64,000 nucleotides of DNA from Nomia melanderi (lineage: Eukaryota; Arthropoda; Insecta; Hymenoptera; Halictidae). This document shows positions 10,301 to 22,900 of this stretch, piece by piece (the stretch's first letter is position 1; the number at the start of each line of letters is the position of its first letter). Location: assembly GCF_051020985.1 (NCBI RefSeq), contig NC_135000.1, positions 6,655,001-6,719,000 on the forward strand, in the 5' to 3' direction. The position numbers were made by a program, and so were the translations under genes. The notes under the pieces are model-generated. The model did not search any database. It had not been told where the DNA came from and saw only the letters and a list, made by a program, of their open reading frames with translations.

Positions 10301-13300
10301 TTTCTATACTCTACGCAGCAAGGTTTCCGTGCTAGTTAGTAGCTCTCTCACGGCAGAGCAGTGAGCGGCCTTGACTCTGGCTCGCCGCGAGTGGATGCCT
10401 GTGTAGCCACAGGTACACTGCCTATACACGTTCCCTTGCACGTGTCCTTCTCGTTCCCCCGGCACCGCGACAGACAGCGAGTCTTCGCTTCTCTCTTCAC
10501 CGGCCAGCGCGCGTCTCGTCCCCCCCGCCACGCCCCTCGGAGCACCGTGCTGCGAGAGACCCCTCCCCCAACGCCCCGCTGTTCACTCTCTCGCGACGGA
10601 TAGGTCTGTCTCCGTCGCGCCCGCGACACGCGGGTCCGCCCCTCTCCGTCTACCGGAGCGCTCTGTCGCGCTCCGCCGAGAGAGGAAAGCTAAAACGGGC
10701 CAGTGAGCAACCGCTTCACTGCCGAGAAGGCGAGCCGCGCGGCTTCCTCTCAGCGGCCCCTCGAACGAGGGAAGGAGAACGGAGACGTGTCCTGGGATAG
10801 AGTTCCTTTGAGGTTGCGCGCGAGCGAACCTTCTCCGCACGGACTGTATAGCCTGTTTTTTGGACGACCGGCGCTGGCCACATGGAATATCTTTGAGAGC
10901 CTCTGGCAATGGGGATTGGAGTTTTGTGATTGGAAATTAGATTTCCTTTTTGGATTTTGGATTTTAATATAAAGCTGCTGGTTTGGTTACTGGTTTTGGT
11001 ATTCGCTGGGAACGCTGGATAATTTCAGCGTTGCTTTGTTATTTGGAAATCAATTGGGCCAGTGGGGATATAATGCTGACGGTTCAGGAATTTTTGGTAT
11101 TTCGTTTGATGATGCTCTGTGAGTAGGTGAAATTGTTAGGATTGCTGAATTTTCAGGTGATATGATTGTGACATTGTTAGGACAATAAGAAGCTCTGTCG
11201 AATGGGAAATAATTTAAGAATCTTTTTATTAATCAATATCGAGAGAATGATTGCGTAAATATTTTATGCTCACAGATCAAATGGTCAGGTGGAATTAGCT
11301 CTAGTTTTTGAGACTCTTTAATTCACTCTTTCTGTGGTTTAAGGAAATTTTTCTGCTTTTTACTTCGCGGGGTTGATCGCTTCGGCGAGTGAATGGCTCG
11401 GTTAATGGAAATTCGAGGGGCTCGGGAGCAGCAGGCACGCGGCCCTGGTGACTACGAGGCTGGGACAAGATGGACGACTAGCGGCACATCGCTCTAATGC
11501 CGGTGACTATCATTGAAGTCTCCGGAAATCTTCGCGCGCTGCCACCGGCTGGCAGTCGCGATTTTATTCACGAAATATCGCAATCCCAGTTCAATCTTTA
11601 TTCCCGTCACATTTCACGGGGACTCCGGGAAATTAAAATTCCTTGGCGAATGCGATTTCGGCATCGCGGGTGCTGACAGCCTAACGATTTCGACGAACCT
11701 GACGACTTCATCGACGAAACATTCCTTCGTCGAACTGAATGCTGAAAATTCTTTTCGGTCGTGTTAGGGTTCGGATAATCGAGGTATTCCTGTGTGAGGA
11801 TCTTGGAAACAAATTCGTCACCGTGGAATAATTATAATATTCATGATATGGCAGTTATTATAATCATTCCTTCGTCGAACTGAATGATGGAAATTCTTTT
11901 TGGTTGTGTTAGAGTTTAGTCGGATAATCTTAATATCGCTGCATTAGAACCTTCTTGGAAGCTCGTCACCGTGGAATAATTATAATATTCATGATATGGC
12001 AATTATTATAATCATTATACTAATTATTATAAATGATTTAACGCTATTAACGAAAATGGAAAGGTGGTTGAATCAAAATGAGCCATAGTAGAAGTCAGTT
12101 CTTGAAGATTATTCGTCCTAGAGGAATAATTACAATAATTAATTATAATAAGCTATAACAATAATTATTATAAACTATCTAACAGTGCTAAAGTAATAAA
12201 AGACTGGGTCAAAAAAGACCCATAGTACTGTTAGATCCAATAATCAAGATCCTATCACACTAGAATATTTTCAGAGACAAATTCGGGATAATCATAATAA
12301 TCAATTATAATAAACTATAATAATAGTCACAAGAATATTCATATTCCAATTGCTCCAATGCTTACATTAATTATTACAAATGATTTATCACAAACTACAA
12401 CAGATAAAGGCGAATATTGGGTCAAAAAAGACCCAACCGAGTAATCAAGCTTTCAGTGCATTAGAACCCTCTGCTCGCAGACTAATTCGTCGCCGAGGAA
12501 CGCGAATAAAAAGCGACAGAGAGCCGGGGAAAAAAACGAAGAAATGGAGGAAGAATGTCGGGCGAGCGCGAGCGCGAGCGCGAATGGAAACCTTTTTTTC
12601 CCCCGTGCAACTGCGCCCATATTTATCTCGCGATTGCGAATATACAGCCGTTGCGTGTTTCGCCTCGGCCGTGCTCGCTTTTTTCCCTTCCTTTTGTTTT
12701 CAGATCTTATCGAATCGCGTACCGTGACCGGATATGACATCCATTAGTTACGTATGCGGCCGCGTGTATCGCTCGGACGACGGACAGCGCTGGGTGCCGC
12801 CATTCGAAGGAACCCGCGAGGGCAGGGCAAGGTCGCCACGCCAATTTCAACCGGCTAATTGCGATTTTTCGCGAGATCGCGATCGAAACTAACCCTTTGA
12901 ACACTCGGGGACAGTTTCTGTCGTACGAACGTTAGAATACTCGGCAGGTAACGTTTCTTTCCTGTGAACCATTTCGATTAACCCTATGCAGACGGAAATT
13001 CCTTGAAGTATTGAAAGCGTTTCCTAAGGGAAATTAACCCTTTGCGGAGGAACGTCGACATTTTGGCGAGATCAGATGTTCATATTTGTAACACTAAGTC
13101 GCAAACAAATGATTTAATAACTAAAACAGCATGAGATCAGTACGTGGTTTCCCTTTTCCAATGATCTAAGCAATCGATATATAATTTAGCTACATCTGCT
13201 GACGGTTTTCTGTATTTCAAAGAATCTTCGTCCGTAAAGGGTTAAATTGTACGTCGAAGTCTTAAATGTCGCAGAAGAGAACTAATCACTCTTTTGTTAT

Positions 13301-13856
13301 TTGAACGGATCAATTGATTGCAAAACTTCGTATTCGGAATATGAAGGCTTGATGTTAAAATGGCATTCGTCCTGGAAGGGTTAAGAGGCGACTTATAATT
13401 AGAGTCAGTTTCGGAATATTATTTTCGTAATAGTGTACACTATATACAGATTTTTCATGGTAATTGTATCTTTTTATTTGTTTGTTTGACTTCGTCTTGG
13501 AATTCATGTAATCGAAACATCTTGGGGTTTACGAATATATTTTAGCGCTTGTGCCGCTACTTTTAACGCGTAACGAGTATACCCGTGGAAAATCTTGACA
13601 TGTCTCTATGACGAGTGTGTTCGTTGCAACAGAAAATCTTGGTATTTCTTCGTGACGAGTATACTCGTCGAAAGCAGCCAACTGGTTCCTCGAATCTAGC
13701 GTTAATAAACAAACGATTGGGGGGTCCGGAGGCAATAGTTTCGATCAGCGAGTCACGTCACGATCGATTTCTTCGGTGTCCATTGAAAAATCACGGCACA
13801 CAAAGGGACAATGGACAACTGGCCACGAAGACGACGAAGACGAAGACGACGACGAA

Positions 13857-13913
<57 letters not shown>

Positions 13914-13938
13914 AACGACAACGACAACGACGACGACA

Positions 13939-13969
<31 letters not shown>

Positions 13970-16900
13970 CGAAGAAGAAGACGACGCGGAGGTAAACGAG
14001 AATGAAGAAGGACAAAAACGAGCACAGGAAATCCATGAATCATCGACGACGAATTTATTTTCGTTGGAGCGATCCTACGCAACGTGGACGATTTCGAAGG
14101 CCTCGGGAACTCATTTCGTATTCTCCGAGGACCGCTCTCGCATGTCGAAACATCGCCGGGGAGGATTTTAAGAGGGTATTTCCATTCGTGGTTCGACGAT
14201 TTTAGACGATTCGCGATACGAAATGTTGTCGAGCTAATGTATTACAGATCAAGGGTTTCGTGCGCATGTGCTTGGTAAATGTTTCGGTGTGACATGGAAC
14301 TGTGAGTTTTATGTTGTCGGCCTTTGTCATTTATTGGTTGCTATTATTTATTATCAATATTCGATAGTATTACTGTTATTATTATTATCCATAATTACTA
14401 CTATTTTTATTATTTATCATTATTATTAGTTATTACTACTACTATTACTGTTATCATTATTAGTTGTTACTATTATTAGTATTATTTATTGTCATTATTA
14501 GTTACTACTATTACTATTATTGTTATTAGTTGTTACTATTATTAGTATTATTCATTGTTATTATTAGTTACTACTATTACTATTATTACTATTACTTGTT
14601 ACTATTATTAGTATTAGCTTTATTTATTCTCATTATCAGTTACCACTACTATTAGTATTATCCATCATTATTATCAGTTACTAATATTATCATATACTGT
14701 CATCATTAGTTACCATTATCCTCATCTATTAATCACTACTATTATCACTATCATCAAATAAATTACTTCGCCTTCTCCGATACAACTCCCACTAACATCT
14801 ATCACCCTATTCCGCATTCCCCATAGACCGACAATCGCCTCACGATAAAAACAACGGACACCTCTGTCCCTCAGCTTACACAAAACATCCCATCATCCTC
14901 CCAAAAGATGCCATCAACGTTCCATCGAAAAACCAACGAGCACTCGCAGTGAAAGTTATTAAAGCTGAATTACCTGCAAGCTAAGTGGGCAAATTATCTT
15001 TAAATTATCGTCGATGCAAATCACGGGAAGGCGAATCAAGGTCAGCCCGGGTCACGAAGGGTTAATTTAATCGTAATTCAAAAGTCCTCGAAGAAAAAAA
15101 AAGAGAAAAGAAAAAAGAAACACGGCGCCTTTCAACGAGAATGGCCCCTCGAGGCACCGTTCCGCCGTTCGATTCGCTTCGCGAGACGCCGGTCCGCGAA
15201 CCGACGCCGGCTGCGGCCTGCGAGAGCCGTGTCCCCGGCAAAAACGATCATTTTCCCAGGGAACAGTGCTCGTTTCCGAGTAATGGGAGTTAATGGAACA
15301 AAATCATTCCCAATGTTTCCATCGCGACCGCCGATCCATCTGAGCGTGACATTGCCCGGCAACGCGGTACAGGATTCATCCTTGAACCGGAATATGGCCG
15401 TCGCCGAGATATCCATCGACGATTTTTTACACGGACGTATATACGCCTATCGAGGAACCGATTTACACGGAATATCACCGTGTACATCGGAATCGCGGAT
15501 CTTCGCACGTGGAACCGTGCAAATCGAAAACGAACGAACCCTGGATCATTTGGTTTGTCACAGGTTTCACTGGATTCGTCGAGACGTTTCTATTCCAGAA
15601 TTCTCAACGATGTCTTTCATACATTGATAATCTTGTTGCATTATGCCTATTAGATTACTTCGAAATGTATCACTCTATATAGAATGGTTAACAAACAAAA
15701 TTAGTGTACATATCGGTGTAAGATAGGTAAAAACAGAATTCATCGCAGGAGACTTTGCCAAATTTCTGAATTCTTTTCCAGCGCAAGTCGTTAACCCTTT
15801 GAATGTGATGACAATTATTAAAGTACGCGATTAGTATACGCGTTTCTTAGCATTATTCGATCTGGTGAAACCGAGGAATTGCAATTACGATTATCGCAAT
15901 ATATTTAATTGTTTGAATTAAGATAAATCATCGATCTTCAGATGAGCAACCGAATATTTCGCCCACAAGGAATGTTTCGGCTGAGAGAACTCAAAGGGTT
16001 GACACTAACACTGAGCAGCTGATTGACTTTTTGAAATTTATAGGAGCTCCGAGAGTGCATCTGTTGAGATTTTAATTGTTAAATTAATTTATTTAATCAT
16101 TCATTGGAGGAACATCTGTCGTCTTCTTAATAATCGTAGGGAGGAACCAGGAATTGTTTATTTTGACTACCTGGTAGCGTTAACGTAAAATAAAAGTAAA
16201 ATGATAGAAATATATTAATTCATTAGTTCGAAAGAATATTTTCTGCGTCTCATTAGAAAATTTCGAATATTTCTAAAAACTATCGAATAAGGGTTAATTC
16301 TTTCAAATCTAAATTAGAATATTATTTGTCTATTATTAATCACGATGCTGCAGAGTAAACGTATATTTAGAATAAGCTTAGAATTTGTTTCTAACTAATT
16401 ACGAATAGTAAAATAGTCCCGTTGACCGCAGTTGCGAAAGAAATTACAGCGCAAGGGGTTAACAACGGTACTGATTCTTCACCTGCAGCCAATAAATGGC
16501 AATTTCGCTCGGTAGTTTAATATTTTCTCAAAATTTTTGTTCAGAATCGAAGCGAACGACGGTGTGGTTCGTTTTCAACGAGAGACTTTCGCGAACACTT
16601 TTCCCGCGCGCGCCCGATTTACTCTGGATTTGCAAGCCGATGTCGCAGATCCTCGGGACCCTGTTACGCGAAAGTCGCCACGCGGACGCACCGGATACGG
16701 TACTTTTACCGGAGGGAATGCCATCTTCGTACCAGCACAGAGAAAACGCTGACACGGTCCGACGTGGCAGCGCTTCCCAACCTGTGAATCCTTGGGAACT
16801 TAGATTGTATACGGGGTGTCCGGAATAAAACAATTGTAATATGATATTTTCGGAATTTTAAATCATGAAATAAAACAATTAGAATGTGGTACTTTCAGGA

Positions 16901-19900
16901 TTTTAAATCATGAAATAAAACAATTAGAATGCGGTACTTTCGGAATTTTAAATCATATATGTGGTGTCCGGAATAAAACAAGTATAATATGATACTAGGG
17001 ATTTTAGATTTATCAACATGGCGTTCAGAAAAATTATTGCAGCATGGTCCGCAAGATTCTGGATCATATATAATGTGTTCAAACAAAATATTACAATATG
17101 ATCCTCGAGATCTTAGATCATATGTGCCCAAAAATATATTAGAATATGGCCCCAGAGATCTTAGATTATACATAGAGTATACAAAAAAGAACATTGCAAT
17201 ATGATTCTCGGGATCATATACAAGGTGCTCAGAAAAATATTACACTATGATCCTCGAGATCTTAGATCATAAACATGGTGTCCAAAAAAGCACCATTACA
17301 GTATGATAAAAAGAATCACACAAAATAGAAGGACTCATTTTAAAGCATACACCTTCTACTTCAACAACATTAAGTTACTCTCCCCAAAAAATTGCCGCAT
17401 AACAAATGAAAAAAGTAAAAATACTCCGCAAACTCCAATATTTTTATCGAAATTCTAACCACGACAATCTTCTAGCTACAAATTTCCCCCTTTCCAACGA
17501 GTACTTAAAACATTCTGTACTTACGAAAGTTACGACTGTTCTAAGAACCCAATAATTTATCTAACGATAACACTCCTACTGGCATACAGTCTACTTTCCA
17601 GCGTGAAACTTGCAGCCAGGAGATTATACTTTACTCAAGGCCTACACTCAAGTCTAAAAAGAAAACGTCGGATCGTTAAGCACCTTGTTCGAGCCTCGCG
17701 TGAACTTGAACCAGACAGTCGTCGATCTAAATTGGACGTGAAACGAAGGTACCTGGCCCAAAGACGTTTCATTCAAAAGCTGCGCTGACCTCGAGACGAT
17801 GGCAAACCTAATTAACACGGATATTAACCCCTTGTCTTATAACAATGTGTCGAACACGTGCTGGAGATTTTAAACAAAATTTAAAAAGCATAAATATTAA
17901 TCTTTGCGAATACAAATCGAATAGTACTCTTCTGTTTCGAATTGTTACATATTCTATTCTCGATAAATTTTTAACCAGTTAACACGTTGACTGCCACGGT
18001 GGTCACCAATCATCGGAACTTCCAAATTGCTGAACAATTACAATAAAAAACTTGATTTCAAATAAAAATATTTAGTAACATAAGTAGCTAGTAATATGAC
18101 TACTGTATTAGTAAATCATTAATAATTATTCTCAATACCATTTGCCTTTGTGATTAAAGAATAAGTATTGCTATTCAAGACGCTAGAAATTCTCGTGGCA
18201 GTCAACGTGTTGACTGTGTTTGAGTATACACGTCGTAAAGCTTGACATGATACTAATTCTTTATGAATTCTTTATTTTCTCACATAAACATGTAATTCTT
18301 TCTTTCGCTTTGATCTTTCATTAAAATATACTCTGCGTGCGTTCGACGAGTACACGCTCTATTCTTTTATCTTATTGCGCAGAACGAGAGGTTTCTCCAA
18401 CTAAATTCATCATAGATGAAAAAGAGATCGTAGGTCAAGGGGTTAACTGGTCACAGGCGACACGGGGGCAATATATTTGCACGGTTCGTTTGAAAACCAC
18501 GTTCGGATTGATACCAAAAATGGCGTGGACGCACGGAACGTCTTGGCCCCCGGAAACTATCCGCTAACGCGATTGACACAGCGAAGCATACCGAAGGTGC
18601 CGCAAGCAGGTGCTGAATATAGACCGGCGTATTTTAACCGTGGGTAGTCTAATTACTTCTCTTGATAGCCAGCCAATTCCAATTTATTTTCACCTTCCAA
18701 TTCGTTGCGAGTCGGTTTTGCGGAGGCTGCGGGGCTAGCTTCCATCTACAGTCGGGAGGTGACTTGTGTAGCGGAAAGGTTGCCTTGGACTGGCAGAGGT
18801 CAGCATGTTGAAATTATAGATTGTCGATTGTTTATTATGTAGAATAGGGTTGTCTAAGTTTTTAGTTATCATGGGTCTCAGTGGAAGACGGATTGTTATG
18901 GGAAAGTTAATTGATAGGTTTGATGTTAACCTTTGTACTCCAAAGGTGCAGTTACCACTCGATCGGTGCATCAAAATTGTAAAATTTCGTATTTAACATT
19001 AAGTCTTGAGTAATCTGTCGATACGTGAAATGTGGAAATAAAATACCATTGTTCCCCTTATTTTGTGAATAGATTCCTCGTTAAGTTAGTTTAAAAGAAT
19101 GTCATCTGTATCTCATAAAAATAAATTCAATATTTCTGGTGACAAATTTTTGGAGTGCAAAAGGTTAAAGGTAGTAGCAGTTTAGCTACCAATTATATTG
19201 TAAAAAGAATATAGAGAAAGATTAACTGATCAATCAGATGAATTCATTAATTAAACGATGTTTTAGTAGTTGTTTAAGGTATATTATTTCTCGTCTGTAT
19301 CAACTCAAGAAATTATTTATTTACCATTCTCATTTCAAATAATCTTTATATGATCATATGTTTATTATCTCAGTTTAAGAATTATTCCCATTTTTTGTTT
19401 AACATTCTGATTTCAGATAAACTTTATATGACCTTATTTATTATCTCAGTTTAAGAAATTGTTTCATTTCTTTATTTGAAATAAACTTCATATGACCATA
19501 TATTTATTGTCTCAGTTTCAGAAATGATTCCCCTCTTTAGTTACCATTTCCATTTTAATTAAAAAATGCCCAGCTTCGGTTAGAATACATACAATAATTT
19601 ATTATCCTAGTTTCAGAAATGATTTCCCTCTTTAGTTAATATTTTCATTTCCATTAAAAGATTGCCAACTCCGATTAGAATACATATATTTATTATCATA
19701 ATTTCAGAAATGATTTCTCTCTTTAGTAACCATTTTCATTTCCATTAAAAAATGCCCAACTCCGATTAGAATAAAGTTTGAACCGTTTCAAGTTGGGAGA
19801 CACTGTCTCCACAGGTTTCTGATATCGTTCCCCGTGTAAGTAAGTACGTGGCTCGTTACCATTCCACGCACCGCTCACCAACACACGCGGCACGCCACTT

Positions 19901-22900
19901 GACGACCACCGACGACCCACTTCTCCTGTTTGGCCGGTCGTTTTGTTGGTCGACGCTCGATCCGAAGCGGTTTTCCCGCGTCGGGGAAAAGTCGCGACGG
20001 ATTTAGCGAGCGAACGAGATCGCGATCGATCCGATCGCGTTGCTCTTGCCATCGTTTTTATCGTTTCCGCCGTGAAACGCGGTTAAAGTCTTATCATTTC
20101 AGATCGGGGGTTGAATGAAACCATTCATGTCTCTAAGTTGAAACTTATTTACCCAAGCTTTGGATATTTTGAACTATTTTCTGCAACTTCGTATATTAAG
20201 AGCTTAATTTTTGTTTCAAAGATCAATTTTAATAGACATTTTACATTTAATCAATATTTTGCGAGATATACCATTGAAGAAATATTTAAGAGTGAAAAAT
20301 GAAAATTTGGAATGTCTTTTATTTACCATTGTTCGACGAATTGACAGCAGAATAAATGCAATGAGGAAGAATAACTAAAAGTTCCATTTTCATCTATGAA
20401 CTTTATGTTTTTGGGAGCAGAATATTCTGGTGCAATCCTAGATTTCTAAATTATATTCTTTTCAAGAATATTTCTGAAAATCACAGTTACAGAAGCATCA
20501 TGAATTTAAACGAAACGAACAAATTCGATTTCAACATGGCAATATAATAAATCAATATACTAAACCTAACTAGAACCTTTCCTATCTTCCCACAAAGAAA
20601 TATTCCATACTTCAAACAATCTCGTTCAGGAAATAAAAGCTATCCAACACATCACTATAATAAATTAAACCACCTAAATAACAGATACAACTTATTTCCA
20701 ACGACTAACAAAATAACTAAAACTTCCTTCAATGTTCTCCAAAAGCAGCTACCAATACTCAAAAAAACCTTCCCAAAAATTGATTAACCAGTTATTAATA
20801 ATATAAATACTGTAATAGTAAATCATTAATAATTATTTTCAATATCATTTGCCTTTGTTATTAAAGGATAAGTATCGCTATTCAAAACGCTAAAAATTCT
20901 CGTGCCAGACAACGTGTTAACTGTGTTTGACGAGTATACACGTCGTCGTAAAGCTTGACACGATACTGATTCTTTCAGCGATGAATTCTTTTTTTCACAT
21001 AAACATGCAATTCTTTGTTTCGCTTTGATCTTTCATAAAATATATTCTACGTGCATGCGTCCTGCGTTCGATGAGTACACGCTCCATTCTTTTATTTTAT
21101 TGCAGAACAAGAGGTTTTCCCAACTGAATTCCACAGTAAACTGGTTAACACGTTGAACGCCGCACGATTAAAGCAAAATACACAAAATAGAAAAAATATA
21201 ATATCAAATTTCATTGAATTGCATTATCATTATTACATGTTCATCTAGCTGAATTCCACTGCATTATGTAGTATTGTTTATAATATAGAAATGTTTTCAA
21301 ATAATCAACGTTTAATCGAATGAATTACAGTAATTCGATTTGGTCGGTGGTCACCGGTGACCCCCACGACATTTAACGTGTTAACCCTTTGCACTCGAGA
21401 GGTGCCTCACTCACCATTCGATTTCATACAGTAAAACCATGAAATTTGTTATTTAATATTATACCCTGTATAATGCATCGATTTGAGAAATATTGATATA
21501 AAATAGCTTCGTTCTTCGTGCGTGTGATTTCTCTTCGAGTTAGTTTCATAAATTGTCTTGATGCCATTAGGAAATCTTGAAATATTTCTACTGAAAAACT
21601 TCCGAGTGCAAAGGGTTAACATAATCGAGGTCTTCGAGTACCTTGAAATTTCGCGCGTCGAGGATCGAAAAAAAAATCACGCGATTATTAGACTGCGGAG
21701 GGAAATTGGTGTCGAGTATGGTAACGAGGGAAGTCCCAGAAGCCTCGATTTACACCAAACTCGACCACCTTATAAGGATCAACCTGATACACCAGATTAC
21801 AGCGGCTAGACGTTCCTTCTACGCGATCGAGTCTCTTCTTTCCCGAGTGAGAGTGACCCACTGACCTCTTCCTGCCTTTCTCCGTCTCTCTCCCTCTCCC
21901 TCTCTCTGTCTCTCTCTTTCTCTCTCTCTCCCCCTCGTTCTCTTCTCCCCTGTTGGCCCTTTTTTCCCTCCTCCTCCCACGAGACTCACCTTGGAACACT
22001 TCAACGAGATTACACGTGTGGAAAAATGAAGGAAGCAATCACCTTTGGTATTTCCTGGCCTCGAGCAGGTGGCCACGCCATGAATTCGTCCATTTTTCGG
22101 AGAAACATTTACAGATAAAACTGAACCCTTCGTGGTTCGAAGATGATTCTTTGGAAATTGTGATCGTTTTCTGGTGAATCGATATTCTGTTAACGTAAAG
22201 GGGAAGTTTATATGAAATTAAATATCTTCATAGTTTAAATGTTTCGAATTTTGTAGGAGTTAGAATATAGAAATATTCAATTGTATATGATTTGTATATT
22301 ATAATAATATTGTAATATTATTAAATGATTATTAGAATAGGATAGTGTTAGGTACTTTGTGTGTTAATTCGTTATATGACGTTTAAGTTACCATTCGTTT
22401 CTAATATGGGTTATAATCAATTTGAATTTTTATATTATTCCTATGAAATAATTTGTAATTTATATTGTTTCCACGTTATAATTTCTACCATGTTTATATT
22501 GTAATTTATATTATTGCCACGAATATTTATTTCACAGCAACGAGACACTGAAACGGTTTCACGTTCGAAAGGTACCATTCGATGTCGTGATCCAGAAAAG
22601 AGGGAAACAGAAATTATTCTGTAAGTCGTGTCACGACTTTAATGAAAAGTCTTTCGACCCAAGGAACTTGCTCGGTGCCTCCGTGCGACGACGTCAGGAA
22701 TTTTTCCAGAAAGAAAATGGCACTGTGTTGGCTAACAATGCGAACAGAAGCTTCAGCGATGTCAATTGCTCGCAAATTGCAGAGTGGTGCACGATAATTG
22801 CACCAAGCTCAACCGTTTCTGCTGTTTCTGTGTTGCGAGAGGATTTATTACGAGGCAACGTAAGAGAAATATTTGGATTTCGTTTCCTTTAGTTCAGGAA

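Larger units (their letters stand above)
17828..18438. mobile_element. Composite TTAA element cluster (family B with C and I inside)
   Basis: CCCCTTGTCTTATAAC after TTAA 17824-17827 at the left, and GTCAAGGGG before TTAA at the right (about 18439). The interior holds a complete family C element and a family I element. Confidence 0.6.

Noticed and set aside
10304..10972. Possible separate gene in the intronic GC island
   Set aside because: Competing frames on both strands, no motif, and no splice donor that would give a sensible continuation.
13615..14171. Several long open frames on both strands (poly-Asp, poly-Thr, poly-Arg, poly-Ser, poly-Val)
   Set aside because: All are created by the (GAC)n microsatellite, which lacks stops in most frames. 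No flanking conserved sequence.
16813..16830. ATACGGGGTGTCCGGAAT and the inverse-like ACACCCTGTATAG at about 39073 as ends of one transposon
   Set aside because: They are 22 kb apart with no shared flanks. At most they are single ends of separate old copies.
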